Shown: positions 19,681 through 30,777 of the stretch, in pieces | Layout of the letters: the number at the start of each line of letters is the position of its first letter | Numbering within the stretch: the first letter of the stretch is position 1 | DNA from: Vavraia culicis subsp. floridensis | Taxonomy: Eukaryota; Microsporidia; Pleistophoridae | DNA length: 64,000 nt | Direction of reading: 5' to 3' | Assembly (NCBI RefSeq): GCF_000192795.1 | Contig: NW_007360626.1 | Span: 1 to 64,000, forward strand | Position numbers and translations under genes: made by a program | The notes under the pieces: model-generated | Database searches by the model: none | What the model was told of the DNA's origin: nothing | Seen by the model: only the letters and a program-made list of their open reading frames with translations

Positions 19681-21189
19681 ATGCAAATACCTGTGAAATC
19701 AAAAGTATGCCTTGTAATAATCGATGGATGGGGCCACCGCACCGAGAAGAAAGGTAATGCAATTGAGGCTGCTGATTGCAAGTGGATGAAACTGCTCAGC
19801 AATAAATACTGCTCGTTTCTGCTATCTGCAAGCGGGATCGATGTAGGTCTGCCTGCCGATCAAATGGGCAACTCCATGGTGGGCCATCTAACAATTGGCG
19901 CCGGCCGTGTTGTTCCTCAGCCCCAGAAACAGATTGACGAACTGATAGCCACAAACAAGCTGGGGGAGTGTCTGGAGAAGACCGGCATTTATAAAGAAAG
20001 TGGGCGACTGCATTTGATCGGTCTTGTGTCCGATGGTGGCATACACTCACATATTGCGCATCTCTTTGCTTTAGTACATCTGCTTAAGGACACATTCGCT
20101 CAGATTTTTGTGCATTTTATTGCCGACGGAAGGGACACAGCGCCACAGAGCGCTATTCAGTACGTTCATTCACTTCAACGGGAAATAACTGGGCTAAATA
20201 ATGTAAAGATAGCTAGTCTGGCGGGGAGATGGTACACCATGGACCGGGACAAAAATCACGAGCGAATCGAGGAGGCATATTTGAACATGACAAGCGGAAA
20301 AGCAATCAAAGAATCAATCGATTCATATCTAAATAAGCAGTATGATAAACATATTTATGACGAGAACATACCGCCTGTACTTTTAAATCAGAACGGTACC
20401 ATTTCAAGGGGCGATGTCCTTCTATTCTTCAATTATCGTGCTGATCGGATGAAACAGATCGTTGAGCGATGCGCACGGAACAACAGTAGGCTGTACACCA
20501 TGACACAGTACGATGAGAACTTTGGACATACCTTCATCGTGCGTAGGGAGAGCGTGTCTAACACGCTTGCTGAAGTGATCAGCAAATCGGGAGTTGAGCA
20601 GTCACACATCGCAGAAACAGAGAAATACGCACATGTAACATATTTTTTAAATGGTGGGAGAGAACGGCCATTTACGAATGAAAAACGGTTTCTTGTCAAC
20701 TCACCGAAGGTGCCATCGTATCATCTTAAACCTGAAATGAGCATATATCAGGTTGTTGAGCAATGTTTTAAAGAAATGACGGCAAGTACACCGTTCATAG
20801 TTTTGAATTTTGCTAATCCTGATATGGTCGGACATACGGGAAACTTCCAGGCTACATGTGAGGCAGTCTTGTGTACTGATGAGTGTGTGGGACTGGTTTA
20901 TGAGGGCTGTCTGGAGAATGGCTACATTCTGGTCGTGACAGCTGATCATGGAAACGCTGAAATTATGGTGGATGAAAGCGGAAATGTTGTTACGAAGCAT
21001 ACGAGTTCGAAGGTGCCGCTGATCGTCTGTACAGAGGTTGTTGGTCCAGCAAAAACTGAGTGGGGATTCGCAGGAACGGGCACGCTTTCAGATGTTGCCC
21101 CGACAGTTTTGCACTTGCTTGGATTAGAAGTGCCTAAGGAAATGACCGGAAAGAATCTCTGCGTGAAAAGTAACAAAAATAAAAATTAG
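19681..21189 (+). CDS. GPMI: 2,3-bisphosphoglycerate-independent phosphoglycerate mutase
   Basis: A 502-residue metal-dependent iPGM of the alkaline-phosphatase superfamily, converting 3- to 2-phosphoglycerate in glycolysis. The metal-binding start VIIDGWG (Asp15) is present. The phosphoserine is in MGNSMVGH (Ser65), where the family usually has NSEVGH. HFIADGRDTAP, GRWYTMDRDKNHER and the late metal motif TADHGNAE with TKHTSSKVP are also present. Length is normal. An upstream in-frame ATG at 19657 adds eight residues. Position 19681 is preferred because GGGCCCC falls upstream of it, but the choice is not decisive. Confidence 0.95.
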   Translation: MQIPVKSKVCLVIIDGWGHRTEKKGNAIEAADCKWMKLLSNKYCSFLLSASGIDVGLPADQMGNSMVGHLTIGAGRVVPQPQKQIDELIATNKLGECLEKTGIYKESGRLHLIGLVSDGGIHSHIAHLFALVHLLKDTFAQIFVHFIADGRDTAPQSAIQYVHSLQREITGLNNVKIASLAGRWYTMDRDKNHERIEEAYLNMTSGKAIKESIDSYLNKQYDKHIYDENIPPVLLNQNGTISRGDVLLFFNYRADRMKQIVERCARNNSRLYTMTQYDENFGHTFIVRRESVSNTLAEVISKSGVEQSHIAETEKYAHVTYFLNGGRERPFTNEKRFLVNSPKVPSYHLKPEMSIYQVVEQCFKEMTASTPFIVLNFANPDMVGHTGNFQATCEAVLCTDECVGLVYEGCLENGYILVVTADHGNAEIMVDESGNVVTKHTSSKVPLIVCTEVVGPAKTEWGFAGTGTLSDVAPTVLHLLGLEVPKEMTGKNLCVKSNKNKN

Positions 21190-21802
21190 CTCAATTTTTC
21201 AAAGCTTGTACGGTATTAACCAAGAATTACACAAATCATGAAAATTATCTTCGTCAGATTAGCTCTGAATAGAATTTCTACCCTGAGTGGCATAAGCAGC
21301 CACTTCTCCACAATTATGCGTGAATCATGATTTGTCAGACACTTAATGTTTTAGAAAACATTGCTCAGCATGAACAGATTTATAAAATTGCTGTAGCTCC
21401 AAATAAATCTCGTTATCTTCTTTAAAGTCTAATTTAATCGCCACAATTCATCGTTTTGATGTGAATATTTCGCTGAATATTAGCAGAAATATTTTTGGAG
21501 TAGACATGCCACGCGGTACGTCATATTATCATCAATAAACACTTATTACATCTTAATCGTGGTGTTAAATGTCGTGTTATCCACACGCAATCATCTTTTT
21601 AAAGGCAATGATTCCATACTTCAGAGATAAGCACGATCTGCTTGAATGTGGGAACCTTAGTAAACCATTTATGGCACGAAGCCAGTGATCAGAGTATCAA
21701 ACAATAGTTCATTATTGCCTGGCCATGACAACATGTTAAAAGATATTTTAATAATATTTCACACGTTTATTCAGAATGCTCTGCCTAATAACATAGGGCT
21801 CG
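21190..21802. other. Convergent intergenic region
   Basis: Lies between the 3' ends of GPMI and SMC4. Nothing coding or structured was recognised. Confidence 0.5.
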
Positions 21803-24800
21803 TTACGCTTGTATGGTGTTGACATCGAGCACTATTATGTTCGACTTTCCTTCGGTTTTATAAACACCCACCAATTTATTTGCCAACTCAAACATGTCAT
21901 GGCGCAGGCTTATGACCAAAAACTGTCCCTCCTGTTCTTTTATCAAATTTGCCACCAAACTTACATTTCTGAAATCAAGTGCCGCGTCAATTTCATCCAT
22001 AACATAGAACGGGGACGGGCTGTATTTGTGAAGCGCAAACACAAGAGCTAAACTGGCCAGCGTTTTTTCTCCCCCACTTAGCGAAGACACCTTGTTCCAC
22101 GTTTTCTTTGGTGGCATGACCGAGAGAATGATCCCTTCGCTGAAGGGGTCCGTATAATCTACAAGCTCTAGCTCAGCATTTCCACCAAACGTTATGGTCT
22201 GGTAGATCTCTTTCAGGTGCTTGTTGATAGCAGCAAACCCGTTCATGAACCGCTCGTGTCTTTCGCTTTTTAGATCTGAGAACCGTTTAACCATCGCATT
22301 AAACGTATTCATGAATCTGTTGTATTCATTTTTTATGTTCTCATATTCAATCTTCTTGTTCTTGTACTCGTGCACCAACTCAAAATCTATTTTCTCGTTC
22401 TTCTCCAGCTTCTGTATCTTGAACTGAGTTTCACCCATCAAATTGTCTAATTCAGTATCATCTATTGTTTTATAGTCAACCGCACTGCTGTCGGTATTAT
22501 CTACGTTCTCCTTGTTCACAACGGCATCGAATTCGTACCCCAATCGTTTGAACATTTTAAGTTCGTCCATATAATCGTTTCTCACCGACTTCTTCTTCAT
22601 TTTTTCAAAATTCCTTTCCATCTTGTTCCTTATCTCAAGCTCCTTCTGCATTAATTCCTCTGTAACGTTCTTAAGATCATTAATTTGCTCGCACAACCTC
22701 TTTATCTCATCCTGTTCATTTTCATACACTGTTTCAAGCTCCATACATAGCTTTGTCTTGGAATCGTACTCTTTCCTGATATCATCCATGCTTTCAAGCT
22801 CTTTCATCTTCTTTCTTGCATCCTTCAGGGTGTTATCAATGTTTTCGAGCTTTTTCTGCGTGTCTGTGATAAGTATCCGGTTCAATTTCTCCTCTAAATC
22901 CTGATTTCTCTTTACGAATAGGTTTATCTGGTCAATAAGCAGCTGCTTATCACATGTCCGACCCTTAATTTCGTTTCCCTCGAGATTCTCAATTTCCTTG
23001 CGCAGGCATTTTATCTCATTCTTCAACTCTGACACCTTTCCCACCAATATATCCATTTCGACATTATCTTCTTTGAAAAGCACGTTTAGATCATCTGCCT
23101 TGCTCTTTCCCGTTGATTTGCAGTAAGAATCAATCATCCGTTTCATTTCTTGCTCCAAATCTTTAATACACTCATCCACACTACTCTGCCCGTACAGAAT
23201 ATTTCTCACTGCGCTTATTTGCTCTTCCTTTTCTTTAAGAAGGCTTAGCATATTCGATTTCGCGGCCTCAATCCTGAGTAGCTTCTTTTCGAGCTTTTCC
23301 GTATTAATTTGTGTGTTCATTGAACCAAAAACTTTCATCTTCGACATAATCCCGCTCTTCTCCACCAAATCACCCTGCAAACTCACTGTTCGGTGTCGCA
23401 CCTTGCGATTGAATGCAACATTTGTCGCTTCATCAAGATTGTTGCATAGAATCGTATCTTTCAGCACAAACGAAAATGCTTTCCTGTATTTATCCTTGCA
23501 ATCAATCAAATCAATGCAGTAAACAAAGTCTTTCTCCTTCTTAAACTGGTCATCCATCAGTTTGTCCATGACAAGGAATGATGTGCGCTTCAAACCACAA
23601 GCGTTAATTATTTTTATACACTTTTCTGCCGTTTCAACGCTGTTTACAACAATGTTGTTGAGTTTTCCCTTGGATGCTGCTGTTATCGCGATATCATATT
23701 TAGAATCAACCCGTCCCAAATCACCTAGCCGGCCGACAAATCCATCCACACTCTTTATTTTTGCTATTAACTCTGATTCCGTCTTCTTCGTTGTCCTCTG
23801 CTGTTTTGCTTCCCTCAATAGTTCTTTCTTTTTCTCCAAATCCTGCTCGGTCACAGAAAGGTCACTCTTGAGCACTCTTACATCAGTGCAAATGTTTCTG
23901 TCCAGGCCCCTCAAAATATTTAAGTTCTTCTCACATTCCATGATCTTGTCCCTCACTATTGTTTCGTCTCGCTTCACTTGATTAAGTCTTATACCGCTCT
24001 TTTTCTCGTTCAGATGGAGAATATCCTTCTCATGACACGCAATAAGAGCTTTAAGATCTTCAATTTTATCATTGTACTGGCAATTTTGTCGCAATTGGTA
24101 GAGTTCATCCTCTTTCGCTCGTAATCTCTCTTCAAAAACTCCAATTTCCTTCAAATTTTCGTTCTTTTCGCCCTGTATCGTTTTAATTTCAATTTTGTTC
24201 ATTTTCTGGTTCCTTAAAGTGTCTTCATGCTCTTGCATAGCTGTTTTTTCTGTTTTAACCAGCATCTCATAATCTGTCTCTCTCCGTGAAATTTCCCTGT
24301 TGATCCTGCTAACCTCTTGTTTGCAAAGAAGGAAGTCTCTTTCCTTTCGTGACAGAGCATTCTTATGTTTCACCAATTCACCTTCAAGATTCTTTATTTG
24401 CTCCACATCATCTTTATTTTTCACTTTACCCAGTTCTTTCTCTAGCAACTCATTTTCTCGCACGAGCTTTTCTCTGTTTCGTCCATCTTTTAATTCCTCC
24501 AAATAGTTCAATTTTATCTTTTCTCTCAACCACTCAGCCCTCTGGTTCAAAAGCTGTTCGTTCGCTTCATTTTTTGTCTTCACGAAGTTAAACTCCTTTT
24601 CCTGAAATTTAAAAGAACTCTTCATCACGTCTTCTTTCTCTTTCAGACCTGACAGCTGCTGCTCCAAACTCACAATCTCCTCATAATACGTATTTGTACC
24701 GATTATGTCCTCCAAATACTCCAGTATGCCCACGTTTTTTTCATCTTTAGGCTTCATCATTGCTATAGCCTCTATCTCACCCTGTAATATGAGAAAACGA

Positions 24801-25594
24801 TTATGATCCAAGTCAACGTTGTAGTGTTTCATTTTATCACGCACCTCTGCAACGCTTACCTCATTATCGTTTACATAATACAGCGATCTGCCCTTTATAA
24901 GCTCCCTTTTCACCGAAAATTGACCGTCATCAGCTGCAAATTTTATCTCCACATAGCAGCTATCCTTACCCTTGTTGATCAAGCCTGCGTTTATCTTATG
25001 TCTCATTTTCTTTGCGCTATATCCGAAGAGAAACAACACGGCATCGATTATGTTACTCTTGCCTGAACCATTCGATCCAACAACGGTTGTAAAGCTTGAA
25101 ATGTTGTTTATTTTATGTCTGCCCTCGTACGATTTGAAGTTGAAAAGCGTTATATCGTTCATTCTTAGGTTATAACTGTTCTTTCTTTCTGATATACACT
25201 GTTCGTCTGCTTTATTTTTTGCTTTTATATCTTTCCTGTCCATGTCACCCTGCGTACATGAGGTATGACCAGCAATATGATTATCATGTGTATCTATCAC
25301 ACTCTCAGTAATATGCTCTGCTCTGTTTTCTCCTCCATCTGTACATCTGCTTTTCTCCTGTTCCAATACCGTTTCTATCGAGCTGAGTTCAACCATTTCC
25401 TTCTCAAGCTTTTTTTGTTCCTTTTTGTTTATCTTTATGCCCTGCTCTTCCGTATTGCTGATCTCTTTTTTCGGCTTTCTTTCTCTTTTCGAAGATTTTT
25501 CTACTTTGTCATCTTTTTTATCGTTTTGTGCCCTCGCATTCCGTCTTCGCTCTTGCCTGCCCATCTTTTCCATTTTTTTTCTTTTCATCGCCAT
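21803..25594 (-). CDS. SMC4: SMC4 condensin ATPase subunit
   Basis: A 1263-residue SMC protein. A Lys/Glu-rich N-terminal extension of about 145 residues precedes the ATPase head, with Walker A VVGSNGSGKSN at about 170-181 followed by FLFGYSAKKMRHK, a segment diagnostic of SMC4 rather than SMC1-3. Two long coiled coils flank a hinge (about 610-745, with GFVGRLGDLG). The C-terminal head has the signature LSGGEKTLASLALVFALH near 1171 and Walker B FYVMDEIDAALD near 1200. It pairs with SMC2 in condensin to compact mitotic chromosomes. The frame is open to 25651, but ATG 25594 is chosen because AAATTCACCC lies just upstream. Confidence 0.96.
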   Translation of the reverse strand: MAMKRKKMEKMGRQERRRNARAQNDKKDDKVEKSSKRERKPKKEISNTEEQGIKINKKEQKKLEKEMVELSSIETVLEQEKSRCTDGGENRAEHITESVIDTHDNHIAGHTSCTQGDMDRKDIKAKNKADEQCISERKNSYNLRMNDITLFNFKSYEGRHKINNISSFTTVVGSNGSGKSNIIDAVLFLFGYSAKKMRHKINAGLINKGKDSCYVEIKFAADDGQFSVKRELIKGRSLYYVNDNEVSVAEVRDKMKHYNVDLDHNRFLILQGEIEAIAMMKPKDEKNVGILEYLEDIIGTNTYYEEIVSLEQQLSGLKEKEDVMKSSFKFQEKEFNFVKTKNEANEQLLNQRAEWLREKIKLNYLEELKDGRNREKLVRENELLEKELGKVKNKDDVEQIKNLEGELVKHKNALSRKERDFLLCKQEVSRINREISRRETDYEMLVKTEKTAMQEHEDTLRNQKMNKIEIKTIQGEKNENLKEIGVFEERLRAKEDELYQLRQNCQYNDKIEDLKALIACHEKDILHLNEKKSGIRLNQVKRDETIVRDKIMECEKNLNILRGLDRNICTDVRVLKSDLSVTEQDLEKKKELLREAKQQRTTKKTESELIAKIKSVDGFVGRLGDLGRVDSKYDIAITAASKGKLNNIVVNSVETAEKCIKIINACGLKRTSFLVMDKLMDDQFKKEKDFVYCIDLIDCKDKYRKAFSFVLKDTILCNNLDEATNVAFNRKVRHRTVSLQGDLVEKSGIMSKMKVFGSMNTQINTEKLEKKLLRIEAAKSNMLSLLKEKEEQISAVRNILYGQSSVDECIKDLEQEMKRMIDSYCKSTGKSKADDLNVLFKEDNVEMDILVGKVSELKNEIKCLRKEIENLEGNEIKGRTCDKQLLIDQINLFVKRNQDLEEKLNRILITDTQKKLENIDNTLKDARKKMKELESMDDIRKEYDSKTKLCMELETVYENEQDEIKRLCEQINDLKNVTEELMQKELEIRNKMERNFEKMKKKSVRNDYMDELKMFKRLGYEFDAVVNKENVDNTDSSAVDYKTIDDTELDNLMGETQFKIQKLEKNEKIDFELVHEYKNKKIEYENIKNEYNRFMNTFNAMVKRFSDLKSERHERFMNGFAAINKHLKEIYQTITFGGNAELELVDYTDPFSEGIILSVMPPKKTWNKVSSLSGGEKTLASLALVFALHKYSPSPFYVMDEIDAALDFRNVSLVANLIKEQEGQFLVISLRHDMFELANKLVGVYKTEGKSNIIVLDVNTIQA

Positions 25595-25599
25595 CCCAA

Positions 25600-25609
25600 G
25601 GGTGAATTT
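25600..25609 (-). promoter_or_regulatory. AAATTCACCC promoter element of SMC4
   Basis: On the minus strand AAATTCACCC ends 5 bases before the chosen SMC4 ATG (25594). It supports that start against the longer frame. Confidence 0.6.
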
Positions 25610-26710
25610 ATTCCGAATAATAACAGAACAGAACCACACCGGCCTGTTCAAATACGAACCTGGTCAATCACCGTATCAGCTGCAGATGTGTTTGAAAGTT
25701 TATGACTCAGTATTTATAGTGGTGCGCTTCGGAATTCACAGCAAGGAGCAAGAGGTAAATAAGTTTGAATGCTTTGTTCGTTTGTTAGGCAGACTGCAGC
25801 TTGAATACCTCACAACATTCAAAATTTGCTCTGTATCAAAGACGGAACAAAGCTCACTTTTCTAGTTATAGATGTCGAAATGAAGAATGTATCAAATTTT
25901 TATTTTCATTGTAATATCAATCAAGTTCGGACTTTGATCCTGTAATATTTTTACATTTCGTTTATTTTGCCGTGAACTAGAGGCTGTGCAAGCTACGGCA
26001 GATGAGAGTGCGCCAGAGAAACATATTTGATACATGTTAGGTAAAATATGCAGTACTAGTAATTAAATATATGGTTAATGAAGAGGAATCCGTTTGTATA
26101 CAGTATTTAATCGCTATTACCTTTATTTGTTATCCTTTCTCTCTAATTGACGTGTTTACACAATTTCGCATCTATAAAATTAACCTATAGGACTAAACTG
26201 CCATGGTACAAGTTTTATGGATAATACTTCACTAGACAGATTGGTATAACACCATATTTTTGCTTCATCTAGTTATAAACTAAGAATATAGCGATACATT
26301 GAAGCACTCATTTTTAATGTCTTCCAAATCATCATGGTTACATTGTTTTTAATCATTGAATGGGCACCATTTAGCTTGATTCTCTTGGACCAAGTAATAC
26401 TCGATTATCTGATTGCAAAATTATTTTTGTTGCCTAAGGTGTAGACATTAATTAATACCACACACATTACTTAATATTTACCAAATATAATTCTCCTGGT
26501 GTGTTAACGTTTTCTTGGTTTTTAAACACGTTGAATACGCAGTATAATTGAACATTCGTTGGTTCAAGTAAATAATATAGCATGTATTTAGAGATATTAA
26601 AGAGCTTCATTACTATATCTCAAGGCTGGCACTATGGTAGTGCTGAACAATTAAAACCCTTATCCGATGTGAACACATTATTAATAACTAGATATTTAAT
26701 CAAACGAGCT
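25610..26710. other. Intergenic between GNAT gene and SMC4
   Basis: More than 1 kb of AT-rich sequence, with no gene I can support. A minus-strand 27-codon frame near 26356 has GCCC before its ATG but no recognisable product. Confidence 0.5.
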
Positions 26711-27511
26711 TCATTTAATATTGTCATTTTCTTTTATAGGTTCATTATTTTTTATGAACTCTAACAGCATACCTCGAATCTTTTCCCCTAGCTCTCTGAA
26801 ATCACCCTTTATCCCGTTCCCTAGCTCATTGAAACAAAACATGGCCAGATAGTGACCCGTGACCGGCTTATTTTGGATCTGATCCCATTTTGTGTCAATA
26901 TTTTCCATATTAAATTGCAACTCATCAGGTCCTTCTTTAACGTATGCCACATCAAGAAAGCCCAAATTGACATAAAATGAAAAAGAAATGTGCATCATGG
27001 GATCATTAGGATTTAAATGAAGCGCAAAAATTGGTTTTGTAAGGTTGTAACGCTTAATTAACCTGCTAGTGCTCTCAAAAATCAATGACTTGGCAAATCC
27101 TCTATTACGATAATCAGGAGACACATAAATGGTGTACAGCTCTAATACATCATATTTTGTATATTTTTTGTAGTAAAAGTTGTGTATAATTTGTATGTTT
27201 GCGATAAGTCTCTCCTTAGGTGATTTCTGTGCAGAATCGCGTGTACTTTCATGGTGCACATTCGAATTATTTTCTGATTCACTCTTCTCATTTTTATCTT
27301 TGCCATCTTCCTCTTTTATCCGGTAATAGGCTATATCGTACATGTTGTTGTAAAATGTAACCTTCTCCAAATTAAGTCGCTCGTTATTAAAGTACCGCTT
27401 AACCTCGTTAAAACTGAAACATGTCTGCGAGGTGTGTGCAAACGAGTTGTTATCTCTGAACAATTCTACAAGAATCGGTAAAAGCATAGAAAAGGGCACG
27501 GCATTTTTCAT
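26711..27511 (-). CDS. GNAT-family N-acetyltransferase
   Basis: A 266-residue protein with the GNAT acetyl-CoA fold. The core motif YVSPDYRNRGFAKSLIFE near residues 150-165 has the beta strand plus R..G.A pyrophosphate-binding loop followed by a helix. A later FYVNLGFLDVAYV segment matches the closing GNAT motif (xYxxxGF). A charged, low-complexity insert (about residues 65-100) interrupts the N-terminal half. The acceptor is unknown: it could modify proteins or small molecules, and I see no specific subfamily. The longest frame starts with TTG at 27565. The first ATG is 27511, with GGGG about 20 bases upstream. Confidence 0.72.
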   Translation of the reverse strand: MKNAVPFSMLLPILVELFRDNNSFAHTSQTCFSFNEVKRYFNNERLNLEKVTFYNNMYDIAYYRIKEEDGKDKNEKSESENNSNVHHESTRDSAQKSPKERLIANIQIIHNFYYKKYTKYDVLELYTIYVSPDYRNRGFAKSLIFESTSRLIKRYNLTKPIFALHLNPNDPMMHISFSFYVNLGFLDVAYVKEGPDELQFNMENIDTKWDQIQNKPVTGHYLAMFCFNELGNGIKGDFRELGEKIRGMLLEFIKNNEPIKENDNIK

Positions 27512-28289
27512 TATTTTAGAATTGTCCCCTTTAAGTAGGTGAACATGGACTTGATGAATGGGCAAGTTAAATTATTTGATCCAGAATAAATGACGTGAAT
27601 GGATGAAGAGTATAAAATGATAGATATAAGCTATTAGTATGTGGTAAGGATCGGTTACACAGTATTTAAGTAAAAAGGACTTTTAATCTTGCAGGAATAC
27701 CGTAAAGGAAAGAAAGGACAATGAGAATGAATTTGTTACATTCTCCTTGGGTCCAAGAAAATGGTTGAATGAACATCATTTCAAGTACCAATAACCATAA
27801 AATAGTCCTATAAAAAACCATTTGCACCAAATAGCCGTGGAAAATTTTCTGCTAAAAAATGAACTCTTCTACCAAAAATATATCATTGGCATGATTATTA
27901 CACGTATTAATAGTGTTATTTAGCATAGCAGCTCCATACAAACCGAACATATTGCGTATAATCGCTACTTCGAGAGGTACAGGTATGTTTGGATCAGGAA
28001 TAATAGGTTCCATTTTTTAACAGAAATAGCGTTGTCGATTTACTAACACTTTTGTGGGAAGTATCGTTTGTATTTGGATGTGATATGAGAGGTATACAAG
28101 TTTTAAGACCTTATGTGTCACTTTAAATGTTGTTTCTCGATTTACATATCTACTGCAAATCTGAATATACATGATTGACCGTGCCTTGACTAATCATGAC
28201 CTGTAGCATTCGAAAAGAATTTGTTACCAACCAAGCAACGCGAAAAAGCACATGAATATTACCCGTGTACAAAACAAAATAAACGATAT
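27512..28289. other. Intergenic, nothing seen
   Basis: AT-rich spacer between the J-like protein gene and the GNAT gene. No coding frame or RNA was recognised. Confidence 0.5.
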
Positions 28290-29141
28290 TTAATGTTTTT
28301 GGAGATGCTGGGTTAACTCCTTTCTGCTCGGGAATCTCTTTTCACAAAACGAGCAAAATAAAAAGTGATGCGGCTCAACAAAAGTGCTCGTACCAGCCAT
28401 GCTATTCACCTCACGTTTTTCAACTTTAGAAACTTCTTCGTCGTGGTCTTTCTTCGGTTTCCTTCTTTTTTTGCGTTCATTATTTATCTGTGAACGTGCT
28501 TCAGTAGCTACGTCTACCTCTAATCCCATCTCCTTGCACATGTTCCTATGTTTGTTTCCATTCATATGTTCAACATATTTTGTCTTTTGCTGGTATTCCT
28601 TTTTACATATCGTGCATTTGTACGCTTTTTCTTTCTTAGTTTTCGGCTTTTTTGCCACTTTATATTCTGTTTTGACGTAATGTGTTTTGGGCATCAGTAT
28701 TGCCATTTCTTTCCGTTTCAAGTATTGGACGAGTTGCTTGTATTTCCTGCAGAACCTGCCGTAAATTTCTCTTATGTTATTTTCATCAACAATAATTCTG
28801 TTCGCTTCCAGATTGGAAAGACATTCTCCAGTCCTTTTGTAGAAGTCCTCGTCAAAATAGCTGTCGTCCACATAAATACTTTCCTTTCTTTTGAGGACCT
28901 CGTAAGCTTCGAGTATCTTTCGTGTCATGTCACTATTATTTTTGTCTATTGTTGATTTGTAGCGGAACAATTGCTTTCTGTATGCCCGCTTAATTGCCGA
29001 ATATTTATCGCTTTCAGTAACTCGCAAAATTGAGCAAGGTGTCTCTTCTTTACAAAACAGCAATTTTACCAGAAATTGGTAAATAACATACAACAAATAG
29101 CTGAATCTGCTCCAAAAATTTATTAGAAAAGTTTTTATCAT
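28290..29141 (-). CDS. Membrane-anchored J-like/C2H2 zinc-finger protein (JJJ1-like)
   Basis: A 283-residue protein with an N-terminal hydrophobic segment (about 5-29), a J-like helical region (about 36-92: AIKRAYRKQLFRY, then ILEAYEVLKRK), a linker, a U1/JAZ-type C2H2 finger (about 176-198, CTIC...HMNGNKH), a Lys-rich segment and a terminal C2H2 finger (about 263-283, CSFC...HLQKH). J domain plus two such fingers is the plan of Jjj1/DNAJC21, which recycles 60S assembly factors. The HPD tripeptide that stimulates Hsp70 is absent: RYKSTIDKN stands where YHPDKN is expected. A membrane anchor is also unusual for Jjj1. The ATG has CCCC 2-5 bases upstream. Function may have shifted from the cytosolic cochaperone. 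Confidence 0.65.
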   Translation of the reverse strand: MIKTFLINFWSRFSYLLYVIYQFLVKLLFCKEETPCSILRVTESDKYSAIKRAYRKQLFRYKSTIDKNNSDMTRKILEAYEVLKRKESIYVDDSYFDEDFYKRTGECLSNLEANRIIVDENNIREIYGRFCRKYKQLVQYLKRKEMAILMPKTHYVKTEYKVAKKPKTKKEKAYKCTICKKEYQQKTKYVEHMNGNKHRNMCKEMGLEVDVATEARSQINNERKKRRKPKKDHDEEVSKVEKREVNSMAGTSTFVEPHHFLFCSFCEKRFPSRKELTQHLQKH

Positions 29142-30168
29142 TGGGGATAAAAGTCAACATAAAAATAAAAAATTGAATAGAAATGAGCATTTTCGTATTG
29201 AGAACGATCATAATTTGTTTCAATACACAGTTACCATATCTATTTACCGAGAATAATGTCCAGCTAGATCCATAACACGGTTATAATCACGACACGTTTA
29301 ACAACAGGATCGAGCACCAACATCAGTTATAAATGCTTGGAGGCAAAATAAATCATTTATGTACAAATTAATAGTTTTTAATGATTTTTTTGCTCATTGC
29401 TTCTTGCTACGGCAAGCAATCGACATAGTACCTGATTACAGAACATAGCTTGTTAATTGTTCAACCTGTGTGAGTGTTGGGATGAAAAAAATTCCTTCTC
29501 ATAAACATGTGTCATAATAACAGTTTATGCAGGCCAACCCATAGCATTACCTGTTAATACGCGTATCAAACATTTACTGTTGAGTTAAGCAGTTCGGGGT
29601 TAGTAACGGCTTGTCCATAATTTTTATTCGTCTAACATACTTCGTCATTCAAAACACACTATGTGTATCAGAATTGTTAACAATTTCATATACTTGCACC
29701 ATGGTATACTCAATTATCTTCGGGTATCAATCAATACAGGATACTATCAATAATTACATAAAAAATGACCAACATTTCAGGCTTTCTATGGCACTTGAAA
29801 TAAATACATGGAAAAAATGTGCTAAAGGTACCACAATTTATCTTTGATGGCCATTTTTTGGTTTTCATTTCTTTATCATTGAATTGTATCTCGTAAGATT
29901 GCATAGCACATGTAATGCTGTATGCACAGGAGAACTAGGAGTAGTTCGAACGGGAACATTTGGTTAGATAATAACTTAGTTTTGCATTCAAAGTCTGTTA
30001 AAGTTATTCCCAACTGATTCGAGTGTAACGAACAATTGAATGCCGATAAAGCGAGGATGTGTTCACGAAAAGGTAGTGCTTCCTTTTGATAAATATTATT
30101 GATAGATGGTCTGCACGCAGATTATTGAATGCTTGAGCTGTGCCATAACCATGGGAGTTAAACCACTT
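29142..30168. other. Divergent intergenic region
   Basis: Contains the upstream regions of the J-like gene (minus) and RPB5 (plus). A 78-codon plus frame at 29611-29847 begins with TTG and is not supported. Confidence 0.5.
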
Positions 30169-30182
30169 AAATTTCTCACCCC
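30169..30182 (+). promoter_or_regulatory. AAATTT..ACCCC promoter element of RPB5
   Basis: AAATTTCTCACCCC ends one base before the ATG at 30184. It is decisive for the RPB5 start because it would otherwise lie inside the coding sequence. Confidence 0.65.
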
Positions 30183-30183
30183 T

Positions 30184-30777
30184 ATGACAAGTCTGCGCAA
30201 CCAATATCTGGTAAGAAAAACCATGTTGGAAATGCTTTCTGACCGTGGATATCCAATAAAAGAATATCAAATGAAGGATTATGACGAGTTTGTGAATAAA
30301 TATCCAAGTTGCGTGAAGGACACTTCCAATCTGCGCATTATAGTTCAGAAAGATAAGGAAATGCTTTTCGTATTTTTTTCGGATGAAGAAAAGATGTCTC
30401 TAAAGAACGTGAAAATCCTTGTAGAAAACATAGAAAAACAAAACATAAAAAATTTGATTGTTGTATTGCGAGAGGGAATAAGCCCTGCTGCGAGCAAATT
30501 TGCGCTTGAATGTCCGGTGAATATCACAATTTTTAAGGAGAAAGAACTACTTTTCAATGTTACCAAACATAGCTTGGTATTTAAGCACAGGATTATCACC
30601 TTGGAGGAAAAAGAAAAGTTACTAGAAGAGAAGAAAATTAAGGAGGAGCAGATGCCAAAGATTCTAGTAACCGACCCAGTAGCAAAATACTTAGGTGCGA
30701 AGAAGGGTGATGTGTTGGAGATAGAGAGAGAAAGCGAAACCGCGGGTTTTGCGTTGTATTGGAGAAGAGCCATGTAA
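30184..30777 (+). CDS. RPB5: RNA polymerase subunit RPB5 (RPABC1)
   Basis: A 197-residue subunit shared by RNA polymerases I, II and III. The N-terminal jaw domain begins with a segment aligning to the eukaryotic start (RKTMLEMLSDRGY). A VFFSDEEKMS segment follows. The C-terminal assembly domain shows the conserved MPKILVTDPVAKYLGAKKGDVLEI and SETAGFALYWR. It is slightly shorter than the yeast or human protein (215/210). The longer frame from 30106 would add 26 residues not found in the family. The promoter motif and family length both favour 30184. Confidence 0.96.
   Translation: MTSLRNQYLVRKTMLEMLSDRGYPIKEYQMKDYDEFVNKYPSCVKDTSNLRIIVQKDKEMLFVFFSDEEKMSLKNVKILVENIEKQNIKNLIVVLREGISPAASKFALECPVNITIFKEKELLFNVTKHSLVFKHRIITLEEKEKLLEEKKIKEEQMPKILVTDPVAKYLGAKKGDVLEIERESETAGFALYWRRAM

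Noticed and set aside
29940..29965. GTTCGAAC string resembling a T loop
   Set aside because: Flanking bases do not pair into a T stem and no acceptor or anticodon arm is found.
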